A program made the translations under genes and the position numbers. Positions 36,549-45,430 of a stretch of 64,000 nt of DNA are shown one piece after another. The stretch's first letter is position 1. Every line of letters starts with the position of its first letter. Origin of the DNA: Pseudomonas lijiangensis (lineage in GTDB: Bacteria; Pseudomonadota; Gammaproteobacteria; Pseudomonadales; Pseudomonadaceae). The stretch is taken from the NCBI RefSeq assembly GCF_018968705.1, contig NZ_CP076668.1, positions 1,178,001 to 1,242,000 on the forward strand, read 5' to 3'. The notes beneath the pieces are model-generated. The model had not been told where the DNA came from. It made no database searches and worked only from the letters and a program-made list of their open reading frames with translations.

Positions 36549-37115
36549 ATGCTGTCCTTCATGTTGTTTGCCTTTGTTGCCTCGATTACGCCTGGCCCGA
36601 CCAATATTCTGGTGCTGAGCAACAGTGCCCGTTATGGCTTTCGCGCCAGCCTGCCGATCATTTTCGGGGGCTGCATGGGGGCCGCTGTTCTGGTGTGGCT
36701 GGTGGGAACAGGAGTGGGGCGTTCTCTGATGCAGATACCGGGAGCGCATCAGGTGATGGCCACCGTCGGCGTGCTCTGGCTGACCTGGCTGGCGTGGAAG
36801 ATTTTCAACAGCGCCAGCACCATCGAACAGGACGACAAGCAGAACCGGCTCGGTTTTATCGGCGCGGCAGGTCTGCAAGTGGTCAATCCCAAGACATGGA
36901 TGATGGCGCTGGCGGTGGTCAGTGTGTTCAGCAAGGGGACGGTGGTCGATCTGGCGCTGGTGTTCTTTCTGGTATCGGTACCGTGCTTGGTGTGCTGGGC
37001 ATTGCTGGGCCGGGGATCGGCACGACTGCTCAAATCGGAGCAGGCCATGCAGCGGTTGAACCGTGGCATGGCGCTGCTATTGCTGGTGTCGGCGTGGGCA
37101 GGCTTCTTGCGTTGA
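36549..37115 (+). CDS. LysE family amino acid exporter
   Basis: Inner-membrane exporter of 188 residues with about six helices, of the LysE/RhtB superfamily that exports amino acids or similar metabolites. Signature sequences: FVASITPGPTNILVLSNSARYG at the start, GFIGAAGLQVVNPKTWMMALAVVS in the middle. GGAG lies 9-12 bases before the ATG. It follows the AraC regulator. Substrate unknown. Confidence 0.92.
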   Translation: MLSFMLFAFVASITPGPTNILVLSNSARYGFRASLPIIFGGCMGAAVLVWLVGTGVGRSLMQIPGAHQVMATVGVLWLTWLAWKIFNSASTIEQDDKQNRLGFIGAAGLQVVNPKTWMMALAVVSVFSKGTVVDLALVFFLVSVPCLVCWALLGRGSARLLKSEQAMQRLNRGMALLLLVSAWAGFLR

Positions 37116-37117
37116 AG

Positions 37118-37513
37118 TCAGCTTTCACACCTCGCAACCGCCTCGATTTCGATCAGATACCCATGATGCAGAACCGGCACGGGGACCACGGCACGGGCCG
37201 GGCGATGCTGACCCAGGCAGCGGGCGTAGAGCTGATCGAACGCGGGCCAGTGTTCGATGCCGACGATATAGACGGTCACCTTCAACAGATCATCAGCACC
37301 GCTGCCCGCCTGTTCAAGAATCGCCATCAGGTTATTCAGGGCAATGGTGGCCTGCACCTCGAACGGCTCGTCGACACTTTGGCTGCCATCGGCGCGCACC
37401 GGTAACTGGCCGGACACCCACAACAGACCTTGGTGGCGCACGGCTTGTGAATAATGCCCGCCCGGTGCGGCGGCGTTTGGGGTATGGATCAGGTCTATCG
37501 GTTTACCAGCCAT
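37118..37513 (-). CDS. RidA family enamine/imine deaminase
   Basis: Soluble protein of 131 residues of the YjgF/YER057c/UK114 family. RidA hydrolyses reactive enamines and imines made by PLP enzymes. Family blocks: HYSQAVRHQGLLWVSGQLPV, VQATIALNNLMAILEQAGSG, DDLLKVTVYI, and LGQHRPARAVVPVPVLHHG with the active-site Arg. Its ATG at 37513 lies inside the end of the upstream PLP-enzyme gene (11-bp overlap), so translation is probably coupled. Confidence 0.92.
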   Translation of the reverse strand: MAGKPIDLIHTPNAAAPGGHYSQAVRHQGLLWVSGQLPVRADGSQSVDEPFEVQATIALNNLMAILEQAGSGADDLLKVTVYIVGIEHWPAFDQLYARCLGQHRPARAVVPVPVLHHGYLIEIEAVARCES

Positions 37514-38636
37514 GCAGGCGACTCCAGGTTTGTGCTTCGCCATCGGCATCAAGGGCGTGGTAATGGGGGAATTGCGCACCTGTTGCGCAGGCATGGTTCG
37601 GCAGGATGCGCAGGCGGCTGCCAATCGGGAAGAGGGCGGTCAGGTCGTCTGCCGGTGTTTGCAAGGTGACGATGCCGTGTTCCTGATTGGCGCTTTGCAA
37701 TAGAGCGCCGTCGACCCATTGGCCGTCTTCAGTGCATACCTGGCCATAGGCGAAATCCTGTTGCTGGCGTTGGGTGCCGCGGTCGCGGCTCATGGCCATC
37801 CAGCCCGAGTCGGTAATGATCCAGCCCTTGTCCAGTTGATGGCCGATGACTGTGGTCAACACGCTCAAGGCCAGCTCATCGGCCTGGCACACACCCACGT
37901 TATGCATCACCAGATCAAAGAACACATACACCCCGGCGCGCACTTCGGTGACGCCTTGCAGATCGTCAGCCGACAACGCCGTGGGCGTCGAGCCGATACT
38001 CACTTGAGGGCACCGCAGGCCAGCCGCCCGAATCCGCTCGGCAGCGCCGACGCACTGATCGCGTTCCTGTTCGGCCAGCCGCTGCAGGGCTTCGGCGGTG
38101 TTCAGTTCATAACTGGAGCCTGCATGGGTCATGACCCCGACGAGGCGCATCCCGCCCTCATGCAGCACCTGCGCGACTTCGATCAGCACCTCATCGTCGT
38201 ACTTGATGCCCGAGCGATGGCCATCACAGTCGACCTCGATCCAGACGTCCAGCACTTCACCTTGCTCCTGAGCAAAAGTGACGATGGCCCGGGCACCGGC
38301 AACGCTGTCGGTGATGATGCTCAGTGCGCAGCCCTGACGTTTGAGCGCCAGCGCCTGAGGTAACTTGCCGGGCACCATGGCGACGGCGTAGAGAATGTCG
38401 CTGATGCCAGCCGCAAAGCAGTGCCCGGCTTCTTTCAGGGTCGACACCGTGACGCCTCTTGCACCCGCAGCTATCTGCGCCTCGATCACCGGCAGGCACT
38501 TGCTGGTTTTGACATGCGGGCGCAGGCGAACACCCAGGCCGTCCATGCGTTGCTGCATGCGCTGGATATTGCGCTGCATTCTGGCCACATCAATGATCGC
38601 GGCAGGTGTTTCCAGGTTGGAGAGGACGTTGGGCAT
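37503..38636 (-). CDS. DSD1 family PLP-dependent D-amino acid lyase
   Basis: Fold-type III PLP enzyme of 377 residues of the D-serine dehydratase / D-threonine aldolase (DSD1) family. The PLP Lys is in LRPHVKTSK (about 44), the barrel ends with VSIGSTPTALS, and the C-terminal PNHACATGAQFPHYH holds the His and Cys metal ligands of this family. Known members act on D-serine, D-threonine or D-threo-3-hydroxyaspartate; sequence alone does not choose. The downstream RidA would clear the enamine that a dehydratase makes. A LysR regulator is divergent. Confidence 0.88.
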   Translation of the reverse strand: MPNVLSNLETPAAIIDVARMQRNIQRMQQRMDGLGVRLRPHVKTSKCLPVIEAQIAAGARGVTVSTLKEAGHCFAAGISDILYAVAMVPGKLPQALALKRQGCALSIITDSVAGARAIVTFAQEQGEVLDVWIEVDCDGHRSGIKYDDEVLIEVAQVLHEGGMRLVGVMTHAGSSYELNTAEALQRLAEQERDQCVGAAERIRAAGLRCPQVSIGSTPTALSADDLQGVTEVRAGVYVFFDLVMHNVGVCQADELALSVLTTVIGHQLDKGWIITDSGWMAMSRDRGTQRQQQDFAYGQVCTEDGQWVDGALLQSANQEHGIVTLQTPADDLTALFPIGSRLRILPNHACATGAQFPHYHALDADGEAQTWSRLHGW

Positions 38637-38732
38637 GATCGATTCTTGAAGGAAGGCTGACGGTTCTCACTCTACTGATTGATCGTGAATCCATGGTTAA
38701 ATCAGGCGTCACTTATGATTAAGTAAAATTGA

Positions 38733-39614
38733 ATGATCACCATCGAAGACCTGCGCCTTGCCGTGACTCTGGCCCGCTCCGAATCCCTGAGCGCAGCCGC
38801 CAGAACCCTCAATGTTTCTCCGCCTGCGCTGTCCATGCGTTTGCGCAAGCTGGAGGCTTTGCTGGGTTCCAGCCTGGCCAGTCGGGATGCCCGGCGCCTG
38901 AGCCTGACGGCAGAAGGTGAACGTTTTGCCAGAGAAAGCGCGATATTGCTGGAGCGTCTGGAAGCGCTGCCCGAGTCTTTCAAACAGCCTGACGATCAAC
39001 TGACCGGCACCCTGCGGCTCGCCGCGCCCTTCGGCTACGGTCGCCAACGCATCGCGCCCCTGCTGGCCCGTTTTGCGAAGCTCCATCCGGGATTGCGTCT
39101 GCACCTGGACCTGCGCGAAACACCCTGGCCGGATCGTCATGACAGCGATGCCGTGATCCATATCGGCAGTATCAATGACAGCTCATGGGTGGCCCGTACC
39201 CTGGTGCAAAACGAACGTTGGCTGTGTGCCAGCCCGCAATACCTGAAAACCCATGGCGTGCCCCAGAGCCCGGCCGAACTGGCGAACCATCGCTGCATCT
39301 GCATCCGTGAGAATGAAGAAGACGTCACGCTCTGGCACCTGCGCAAACAGACCGCCCGGCATACCGTGCGCATCGAGCCCGCCATGCTCTGCAACGACGG
39401 CAGCGTTGCCCGGCGCTGGGCCGAGCAGGATCAAGGGCTTGTTCTGCGTTCCGAGTGGGACGTGAGCGACGCCGTCCAGACCGGCGCTCTGGTCAGGGTA
39501 CTGGCCGACTGGTCCTTCGAGAGCGCCCCCATTCTGCTGCTGGTGCCGTCACGCAAACACCGCAGTGCGCGGATGCAGGCGCTGATGGGATTTCTTGAGG
39601 CGTCGTTGAAGTGA
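38733..39614 (+). CDS. LysR family transcriptional regulator
   Basis: Regulator of 293 residues. N-terminal winged helix (ITIEDLRLAVTLARSESLSA, LNVSPPALSMRLRKLEALLG) and C-terminal type 2 periplasmic-binding fold (about 90-290). It is divergent from the DSD1-ridA operon with 96 bp between the starts, the usual place for a LysR regulator of that operon. The start ATG at 38733 has no strong Shine-Dalgarno sequence. Confidence 0.92.
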   Translation: MITIEDLRLAVTLARSESLSAAARTLNVSPPALSMRLRKLEALLGSSLASRDARRLSLTAEGERFARESAILLERLEALPESFKQPDDQLTGTLRLAAPFGYGRQRIAPLLARFAKLHPGLRLHLDLRETPWPDRHDSDAVIHIGSINDSSWVARTLVQNERWLCASPQYLKTHGVPQSPAELANHRCICIRENEEDVTLWHLRKQTARHTVRIEPAMLCNDGSVARRWAEQDQGLVLRSEWDVSDAVQTGALVRVLADWSFESAPILLLVPSRKHRSARMQALMGFLEASLK

Positions 39615-39723
39615 GCGATTGCTCTTAAAGATGACTGATGTCACGCCGATATCGCTGTAACCTCAGTCACCGCTCAGCCAACTTCCGCAGGATGCGCAGA
39701 GCTTCCATCATGGACGAACATCA

Positions 39724-40479
39724 ATGAATCAAAGTGGATACCTGTGCCTGGCCTTCATGATCATCGTGGGCTGCCTGAGCTTTTTTCTGCAACCCGAGGC
39801 CGCTGGCGTTTCATTTGCCCTGATTGGCCTGTTTTCCTGCAGCTACTTTGTCTATTTCCTGATCAAGAACAACCTGCACCACGGCATCATTCGTGGCCTG
39901 CTGCTCTCGGTGCTGGTCATGGCGCTGGCGGTCATCCCGGTTCTGGGCTGGATCGTGGTCATCGGTTTTGTGATCTACAACATATCCAAAGCTGTGGATG
40001 GTCTTAAAAGCCTTATCCCTGACGTGCTCACCAGCGTGGTCATTTATGGCCTGCTGTTTTCCCGGCTGGCTTTCGATATTCGCGACCCGGTGGCGATTGC
40101 CGCTCTGGCAGCCGCTTACCTGATCGCTTCGATTGTTTACTGCCGAAGCCTCAGCGAGCTGCCCACCCCAAGCGCTCTGTTCAAGATGAGCATCATGTGG
40201 CTGTCGATCCCTTTTGCGGCGCTGACGGTAATCTCCATCGTTTCGGCTCTGGGCAACCTGTTCCGCACCATCAGTTCTACCATCACTTACACGGTCATGC
40301 GGCCGCAAGTGGTTTCAGCCCACATGCGCGGCGGCATGCCGATTGATTCCTATACCCGCAACATCAGCACCACCGTCAACGCAACCGTGACGCGAGTCGT
40401 GCCGGGTGTGGGGGGCGTGGTGACGACGTCCATGGCCGGCGAAGTGGCGCAGAAGGTCAAAGAGGAAAAGCCAGAGTAA
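39724..40479 (+). CDS. Polytopic membrane protein of unknown function
   Basis: A 251-residue membrane protein with about six or seven hydrophobic segments between residues 5 and 190 (YLCLAFMIIVGCLSFFL, GLLLSVLVMALAVIPVLGW, VAIAALAAAYLIASIVY, SIPFAALTVISIVSALG). The last 60 residues are polar and Val/Thr-rich (TRNISTTVNATVTRVVPGVG) and end in a charged tail KVKEEKPE. No family recognised. Stands alone. Confidence 0.65.
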   Translation: MNQSGYLCLAFMIIVGCLSFFLQPEAAGVSFALIGLFSCSYFVYFLIKNNLHHGIIRGLLLSVLVMALAVIPVLGWIVVIGFVIYNISKAVDGLKSLIPDVLTSVVIYGLLFSRLAFDIRDPVAIAALAAAYLIASIVYCRSLSELPTPSALFKMSIMWLSIPFAALTVISIVSALGNLFRTISSTITYTVMRPQVVSAHMRGGMPIDSYTRNISTTVNATVTRVVPGVGGVVTTSMAGEVAQKVKEEKPE

Positions 40480-40543
40480 TTCGGGGGGAATGGTTCTGGT
40501 CGCAGGTTTTGCTGACGACCAGACTCCGGATATTCGTTCCAGG

Positions 40544-40774
40544 CTAGAGGTCTTTCTTCACTTCCTTGTCCACATGCTTGTCGGCCTTGTGGCGTTCTTC
40601 ATCATCGTGCTTGAGGCCTTTTTCGGCTTCCTTGGCGTCATGCTCGACACCCTTGTCCACTTCACGATTGTCGTGCCTTACGCCTTTCTCCAGCTCGCTT
40701 TCAGCAAGGGCCGGACTTGCGAAGCTGCCCAACAACAGCGTTGCAGCGAATGTCGCCATCACTAGCTTCTTCAT
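40544..40774 (-). CDS. Small periplasmic charged repeat protein
   Basis: A 76-residue exported protein. The ATG at 40774 is preceded by GGAGAAG; an ATG four codons upstream is less well placed. Signal peptide MKKLVMATFAATLLLGSFA, then SPALA, mature from ESELEKG. The mature part is built of short units of the type KGV-HD-EVDKGVEHDAKEAEKGLKHDDEE, rich in Lys, Asp, Glu and His and lacking bulky residues. It is probably a single amphipathic or disordered helix. Possible metal or stress role is speculation. Confidence 0.65.
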   Translation of the reverse strand: MKKLVMATFAATLLLGSFASPALAESELEKGVRHDNREVDKGVEHDAKEAEKGLKHDDEERHKADKHVDKEVKKDL

Positions 40775-40948
40775 AGACTTCTCCATTTCCTGAACGGCCG
40801 TCCCTTCATGGGGCGATCAGGTTCAACGATAGACGAGTCAGGAACAGGCATGGGGTTTTGTACCTGGATGCTGGTTAAAGGCTATATGGCATCATTTGCT
40901 TGTCTGTTAAGGTTCTGCCCCACCAATGGATCAATATGAATCAGGACG

Positions 40949-43900
40949 ATGAACGAAGACGCTCTCAAATTCGCCAAATACTGGCGCAACTCTCTGGTCG
41001 ATGCCGAAAATGGTAGCGGTGGTCTCAAACCTGATGGTCTGACCGATCATATTCGCCTTCCGTTCGAGGCTTTGCAGTCAGGGTATCTAGGGAGCGAAAC
41101 CGTCGAATCCCTGTTCAAGGATGAGCCTGAGCGATCCCAGAGTATTGAGGTCACTATTCGGCCCTGGGTTTTCAGGGCGCGACTTGAGCACGGCAAAGTC
41201 CGCAGCGGCATGCATGCGATAGTGACGCCACTGATCGGGCATGTGCGGGTCAATCGCCACGGGCAACTTTTCCCGACCGCCAACACCGTCATACCGCGTG
41301 ACATTCTCGACCCATTGGAGTCGGGCAGTTTCTCGCTGGGTGATGTCGCCGATGTGGATACCTTTCTGGCAGTCAATACGCTACCGGCCTTTGAGCCGCC
41401 GGAAGACGGCCAGGTGGCAGATGCCGATGAGTATGCCCGGCAATGGGCTGCCTACCTGCAGTTCTGTGAACACTTTCTAGAGGAGGTCAGCCCTGGCTGG
41501 CTGCAAGGCGACAACGGTTATGAGCGCTCGAATGAGTGGTGTCTGTTCAAGGAGGAAAAGATATCCGGGGCCAGCCAGCATATTGTTCGTCTGTACGATC
41601 ACATACGTGATACGAAACCCGGCAGTGCGCTCTTTGAACGTTATGCCAGTCAAGTCACTCTTGCTCCCGAACCCTGTCTGCTGAAAAGCGCAGGTTTTGC
41701 AGCGCGTCTTGGGCATGCCAGCGATCAATACGCTCTGGCCGATGAGCAACGCGATGCGCTGGCGCATTTTCTGGCATCCCGCCACGGCGATATTCTGGGT
41801 GTGAACGGGCCGCCCGGCACCGGCAAGACAACGCTGCTGTTATCCGTGGTTGCATCTCTGTGGGCCGAGGCGGCGCTTGCTCAGGCCGAGCCTCCGGTGA
41901 TTGTGGCCAGCTCCACCAATAACCAGGCCGTGACCAATATTCTCGATGCCTTCGGTTCGGATTTCGCCAAGGGTGATGGCCCTTTTGCCGGACGCTGGTT
42001 GCCGGATATCGACAGTTTCGGGGCCTATTTTGCAAGCGCATCTGCCAACCCTGAAACAGTACGCAAGTATCAGAGCCAGAGTTTCTTTGCCAAGACCGAA
42101 TCCTCGGCCTATCTGACGCGTGCACAAGGCGAATGGTTGAGCAACGCGGCGTTGGCCTTTGCGGGCACTGCGCCGCTCACGGTCGATGTAGCCGTCAAAC
42201 AGTTGCATCAGGCACTTGAGGCCCGCGCCAACGAGCTGAGGGTGATCGAGCAGTCATGGGATGCGCTTGTCAAGGCTCGTGAGGCACTTCGAGCCGAATG
42301 GGGCGATGACCCCGATGCCGGTATCGAACGTGCGCGGACGGCGGTACAGACGCTCAAGGCCCAGAGCGCTCGATTCAAAGCCCTTGAAACCTCATTGCGT
42401 CAGTATCTGGCCGATGAACCTCTGTGGTACGTGCTGTTTGCCTGGATCGCGCCCGTACAGCAAAAACGTCGGCTGCGGGCTTGCCTGCATATCGAGCGCA
42501 GCCACCTCGATCCGCAGACTTCAGAGCCTCTGCTCAGTGAAGAGCAACTGGAGCAGTTGTCATCGCTGAACAAGGTGTCGGCAATCAGTGATGCCCTGGT
42601 GGCCTGGCATAAGGCTGTTAAAGAGCAGGTCGTCACGCAGGAAGCCAGAATCGTCAGTGCTCAAGCCCTGCTGCAGGCACGGCAGCAATGCCTGACAAAC
42701 TGGCAGAGAGCATTGCTGCCTCTGGAACTGCCTGCCGATGCGGTCACCGACGACATGACGCTCAGCGAGTGCGATGCACTGGCCGACACCCGCATACGCT
42801 TCCCGATTTTCCTGTTGAGTACCCATTATTGGGAAGGGCGATGGCTGCTTGAGCTTGAGCAGACCTTGCCGGATATCCTGAAAAACCCCAAAGCCAATGG
42901 CCGCAAAGCTCTGGAGAAACGCTGGCATCGCTGGATGAAGCTGACCCCCTGTGTGGTGTCGACCTTCTTCATGTTGCCCAGCTATCTGAAAGGCAGCAAA
43001 TATAACGGCAGTGGCTACGACGATGACTACATGTACGAGCTGATCGACCTGTTGATCGTCGACGAGGCCGGTCAGGTCCTGCCGGAAGTGGCGGGGGCCT
43101 CCTTCGCCCTGGCCAAAAAAGCGCTGGTCATTGGCGATACGCTGCAAATCGAGCCTATCTGGTCGATTCCCGATTCGGTGGATATCGGCAACCTGATGAG
43201 CGCCGGGCTGTTGCCACGGGTTGGCGTGGACCAGGCTTATGAAACACTCTGCGCCACCGGTGTCAGTGCGGCCTCGGGCAGCGTGATGCGCATTGCCCAG
43301 AATGCCAGTCGCTATCATTACGACCTCGACATGGACCGCGGGATGTTCCTCTACGAACATCGTCGTTGCTACAACTCGATCGTCGATTACTGCAATGCCC
43401 TCTGCTATCAGGGCAAGCTGGTGCCCAGACGTGGTGAAAAACCTCAAGGCGGATTACCGGCACTGGGTTATCTGCATGTGGATGGTATTTGCCAGCAGCA
43501 GAACGGCCGGAGCCGGATGAACCGTCTGGAGGCAGAAACCATCGCGCAATGGCTTGTCGCCCATCGCTCGCAGCTTGAGGAACGTTATGGCCAAAAAGAG
43601 CTGTGGGAGATCGTCGGGATCATCACCCCCTTTGGCGCTCAGTCCCAGGCTATCGCCGAGGCATGCGATGCCAGCGGTATCAAGACCGGCAAGGGCGATG
43701 GCGAGCTGACCGTGGGCACCGTGCATTCCTTCCAGGGCGCGGCGCGCCCCGTGGTGATCTTTTCGGCGGTGTATTCCAAGCACGCCAATGGCGGTTTCAT
43801 CGACCGCCGCTCAAGCATGCTGAACGTCGCAGTCTCCCGCGCCAAAGACAGTTTTCTGGTCTTCGGCGACATGGACCTGTTCGGCATGGTGCCTGAAACC

Positions 43901-44479
43901 AAGCCGCGAGGCCTGCTGGCTGAATACCTGCTGCGCGACCCTGCCAGCGAACTGGTATTTCAATACCAGCCGCGCAAGGACCTGCAGACTTCTCGCTCAA
44001 CCTTTAGCCATCTGACCAATGCACCGGCCCACGATCAGTTCCTGCTCAAGACCCTGGCGACTGCAACACGCGAAGTGCACATCGTTTCACCGTGGATCAT
44101 TTTGCAGCGCATCCATGACATCGGTGCCTGGCAAGCCATGACTGACGCCGTGGCACGTGGCATCAAGGTGAAGGTTTATACGGATCGGGATTTCAATCTT
44201 CGTGCAGGCTGGGAAAAGAATCCGAGTGAGGCGCTCAGGCAGGCCCTGCAATCATTGCGAGGTCAGCAGATCGAATCCCATGTCGTGCGCAAGGTGCATA
44301 GCAAAATCGTCATGGCCGATGATCAGTTACTGTGCATGGGGTCATTCAACTGGTTCAGCGCAAATCGCGGCAGCGGGGCCAATTATGAAACCTCCATGGT
44401 GTATCAAGGACCTGATGTGGCGAGCGAGATAGGCACCCATCGGCAGAGTCTCGCTGCACGTATCGACCCTGTGCATTGA
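40949..44479 (+). CDS. SF1 helicase-PLD nuclease fusion, Mokosh type II-like defence protein
   Basis: A 1176-residue protein. The first 250 residues are unassigned. An SF1 (COG1112/DNA2-NAM7) helicase follows: Walker A GPPGTGKT (287-294), motif II DEAG (705-708), GTVHSFQGAARPVVIFS (motif V, about 923-939) and LNVAVSRAKDSFLVFGD (motif VI, about 959-974). Residues 420-600 are an inserted helical, partly coiled region. The C-terminal 150 residues are a phospholipase-D domain with one HKD motif, H1117-S-K1119 and D1124. This single-chain layout is that of MkoC, the type II Mokosh anti-phage protein, in which a helicase and a PLD nuclease are fused. It is a stand-alone gene 5 kb from the CRISPR arrays. 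Confidence 0.85.
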   Translation: MNEDALKFAKYWRNSLVDAENGSGGLKPDGLTDHIRLPFEALQSGYLGSETVESLFKDEPERSQSIEVTIRPWVFRARLEHGKVRSGMHAIVTPLIGHVRVNRHGQLFPTANTVIPRDILDPLESGSFSLGDVADVDTFLAVNTLPAFEPPEDGQVADADEYARQWAAYLQFCEHFLEEVSPGWLQGDNGYERSNEWCLFKEEKISGASQHIVRLYDHIRDTKPGSALFERYASQVTLAPEPCLLKSAGFAARLGHASDQYALADEQRDALAHFLASRHGDILGVNGPPGTGKTTLLLSVVASLWAEAALAQAEPPVIVASSTNNQAVTNILDAFGSDFAKGDGPFAGRWLPDIDSFGAYFASASANPETVRKYQSQSFFAKTESSAYLTRAQGEWLSNAALAFAGTAPLTVDVAVKQLHQALEARANELRVIEQSWDALVKAREALRAEWGDDPDAGIERARTAVQTLKAQSARFKALETSLRQYLADEPLWYVLFAWIAPVQQKRRLRACLHIERSHLDPQTSEPLLSEEQLEQLSSLNKVSAISDALVAWHKAVKEQVVTQEARIVSAQALLQARQQCLTNWQRALLPLELPADAVTDDMTLSECDALADTRIRFPIFLLSTHYWEGRWLLELEQTLPDILKNPKANGRKALEKRWHRWMKLTPCVVSTFFMLPSYLKGSKYNGSGYDDDYMYELIDLLIVDEAGQVLPEVAGASFALAKKALVIGDTLQIEPIWSIPDSVDIGNLMSAGLLPRVGVDQAYETLCATGVSAASGSVMRIAQNASRYHYDLDMDRGMFLYEHRRCYNSIVDYCNALCYQGKLVPRRGEKPQGGLPALGYLHVDGICQQQNGRSRMNRLEAETIAQWLVAHRSQLEERYGQKELWEIVGIITPFGAQSQAIAEACDASGIKTGKGDGELTVGTVHSFQGAARPVVIFSAVYSKHANGGFIDRRSSMLNVAVSRAKDSFLVFGDMDLFGMVPETKPRGLLAEYLLRDPASELVFQYQPRKDLQTSRSTFSHLTNAPAHDQFLLKTLATATREVHIVSPWIILQRIHDIGAWQAMTDAVARGIKVKVYTDRDFNLRAGWEKNPSEALRQALQSLRGQQIESHVVRKVHSKIVMADDQLLCMGSFNWFSANRGSGANYETSMVYQGPDVASEIGTHRQSLAARIDPVH

Positions 44480-44530
44480 GGCCCGTGCTTGCGGCTGTCC
44501 GGAATCCGCTTTCTGGCTGCCGCCGTCCGG

Positions 44531-45430
44531 TTAGTGGGGCGGGTGTCGAACGCACCGGTTATTCAGAAAACCTGAAATCTCCTGCGCCAGTTCCCGCGCA
44601 TGTTCCGGGTTACTACGAAACCAGGCCGAAACAGCATGATCGCATCCGGGCAGCACATGCTTTTTGAAAGCGTGAGGGCGCAGGTGTTTCTCGATAGCCT
44701 CGATCACTTCATAAGGAATCGGGCTATTGATAATGCGCTCGTGCGGTGTGCCCTGATCTATTGTCACTGTTCCGGCCGATGTACCCGCCACGTTGCCGAA
44801 GGCCGTGGATTCAAGGCCATCAAACTCTCCGATCACCAGCATCAGTTCTCCCTCGAACTCATTCAGGAATTCAAGGGACGATGAATCAAGAAAGCTATAC
44901 GGAACTGAAATGACGCTTTTGAACGGCTCGCCAAATGGCTGTTGATAAGCGGCATCCGAATACAGAGCCGGGCAGAAAAGGATGATTTTCCTGACACTGG
45001 CCTTGTGGGCTTCAGCCACTTTCAGGGCCAGTGCTCCGCCCAGACTGTGGCCGATCACCGTGTCGAAACCTGTGCCCAGGCAACTGGCAAACCGCAGGGC
45101 TTCTTGCAGGTTATTGCCCAGTGAAGTGTCTGGCAGCTGGATATCGGTTGTCGTGTTATGCCCAGAAAGATTGAAACTCAGACTGGCAACGCCCGACGCC
45201 TGCAAAGGATAAAGAATGCCATTCAGTTTGCTGTAGTCCGAGCGGGCACCATGAATGGCCAGCACCTTTGGCAGTGCATCTGGCGATGCGGCATTTGCGA
45301 GGATTCGGCCTTCAAGTTCATAACCCTCGAAGGCCTGTGAAAAATAACGGGCAGGGCCTGTCGGCGTTTCATCGAACTGCAACCGGGATCGAATTCGAGA
45401 GCGGTGAGATAACGCCGACAGATTGATCAT
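44531..45430 (-). CDS. Alpha/beta hydrolase
   Basis: Cytosolic serine hydrolase fold of 299 residues. Oxyanion region VLAIHGARSDYSKLNG, nucleophile elbow GHSLGG (about 127-132), acid LVIGEFDGLES and catalytic His in LPGCDHAVSAWF. The substrate is unknown. It is the last gene of a three-gene operon and overlaps the transporter upstream by 4 bp (ATGA), so it is cotranslated with it. Confidence 0.88.
   Translation of the reverse strand: MINLSALSHRSRIRSRLQFDETPTGPARYFSQAFEGYELEGRILANAASPDALPKVLAIHGARSDYSKLNGILYPLQASGVASLSFNLSGHNTTTDIQLPDTSLGNNLQEALRFASCLGTGFDTVIGHSLGGALALKVAEAHKASVRKIILFCPALYSDAAYQQPFGEPFKSVISVPYSFLDSSSLEFLNEFEGELMLVIGEFDGLESTAFGNVAGTSAGTVTIDQGTPHERIINSPIPYEVIEAIEKHLRPHAFKKHVLPGCDHAVSAWFRSNPEHARELAQEISGFLNNRCVRHPPH

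Noticed and set aside
36549..44479. Integrated element bounded by attachment sites near tRNA-Leu
   Set aside because: No integrase gene and no direct repeat of the tRNA 3' end was seen within the window.
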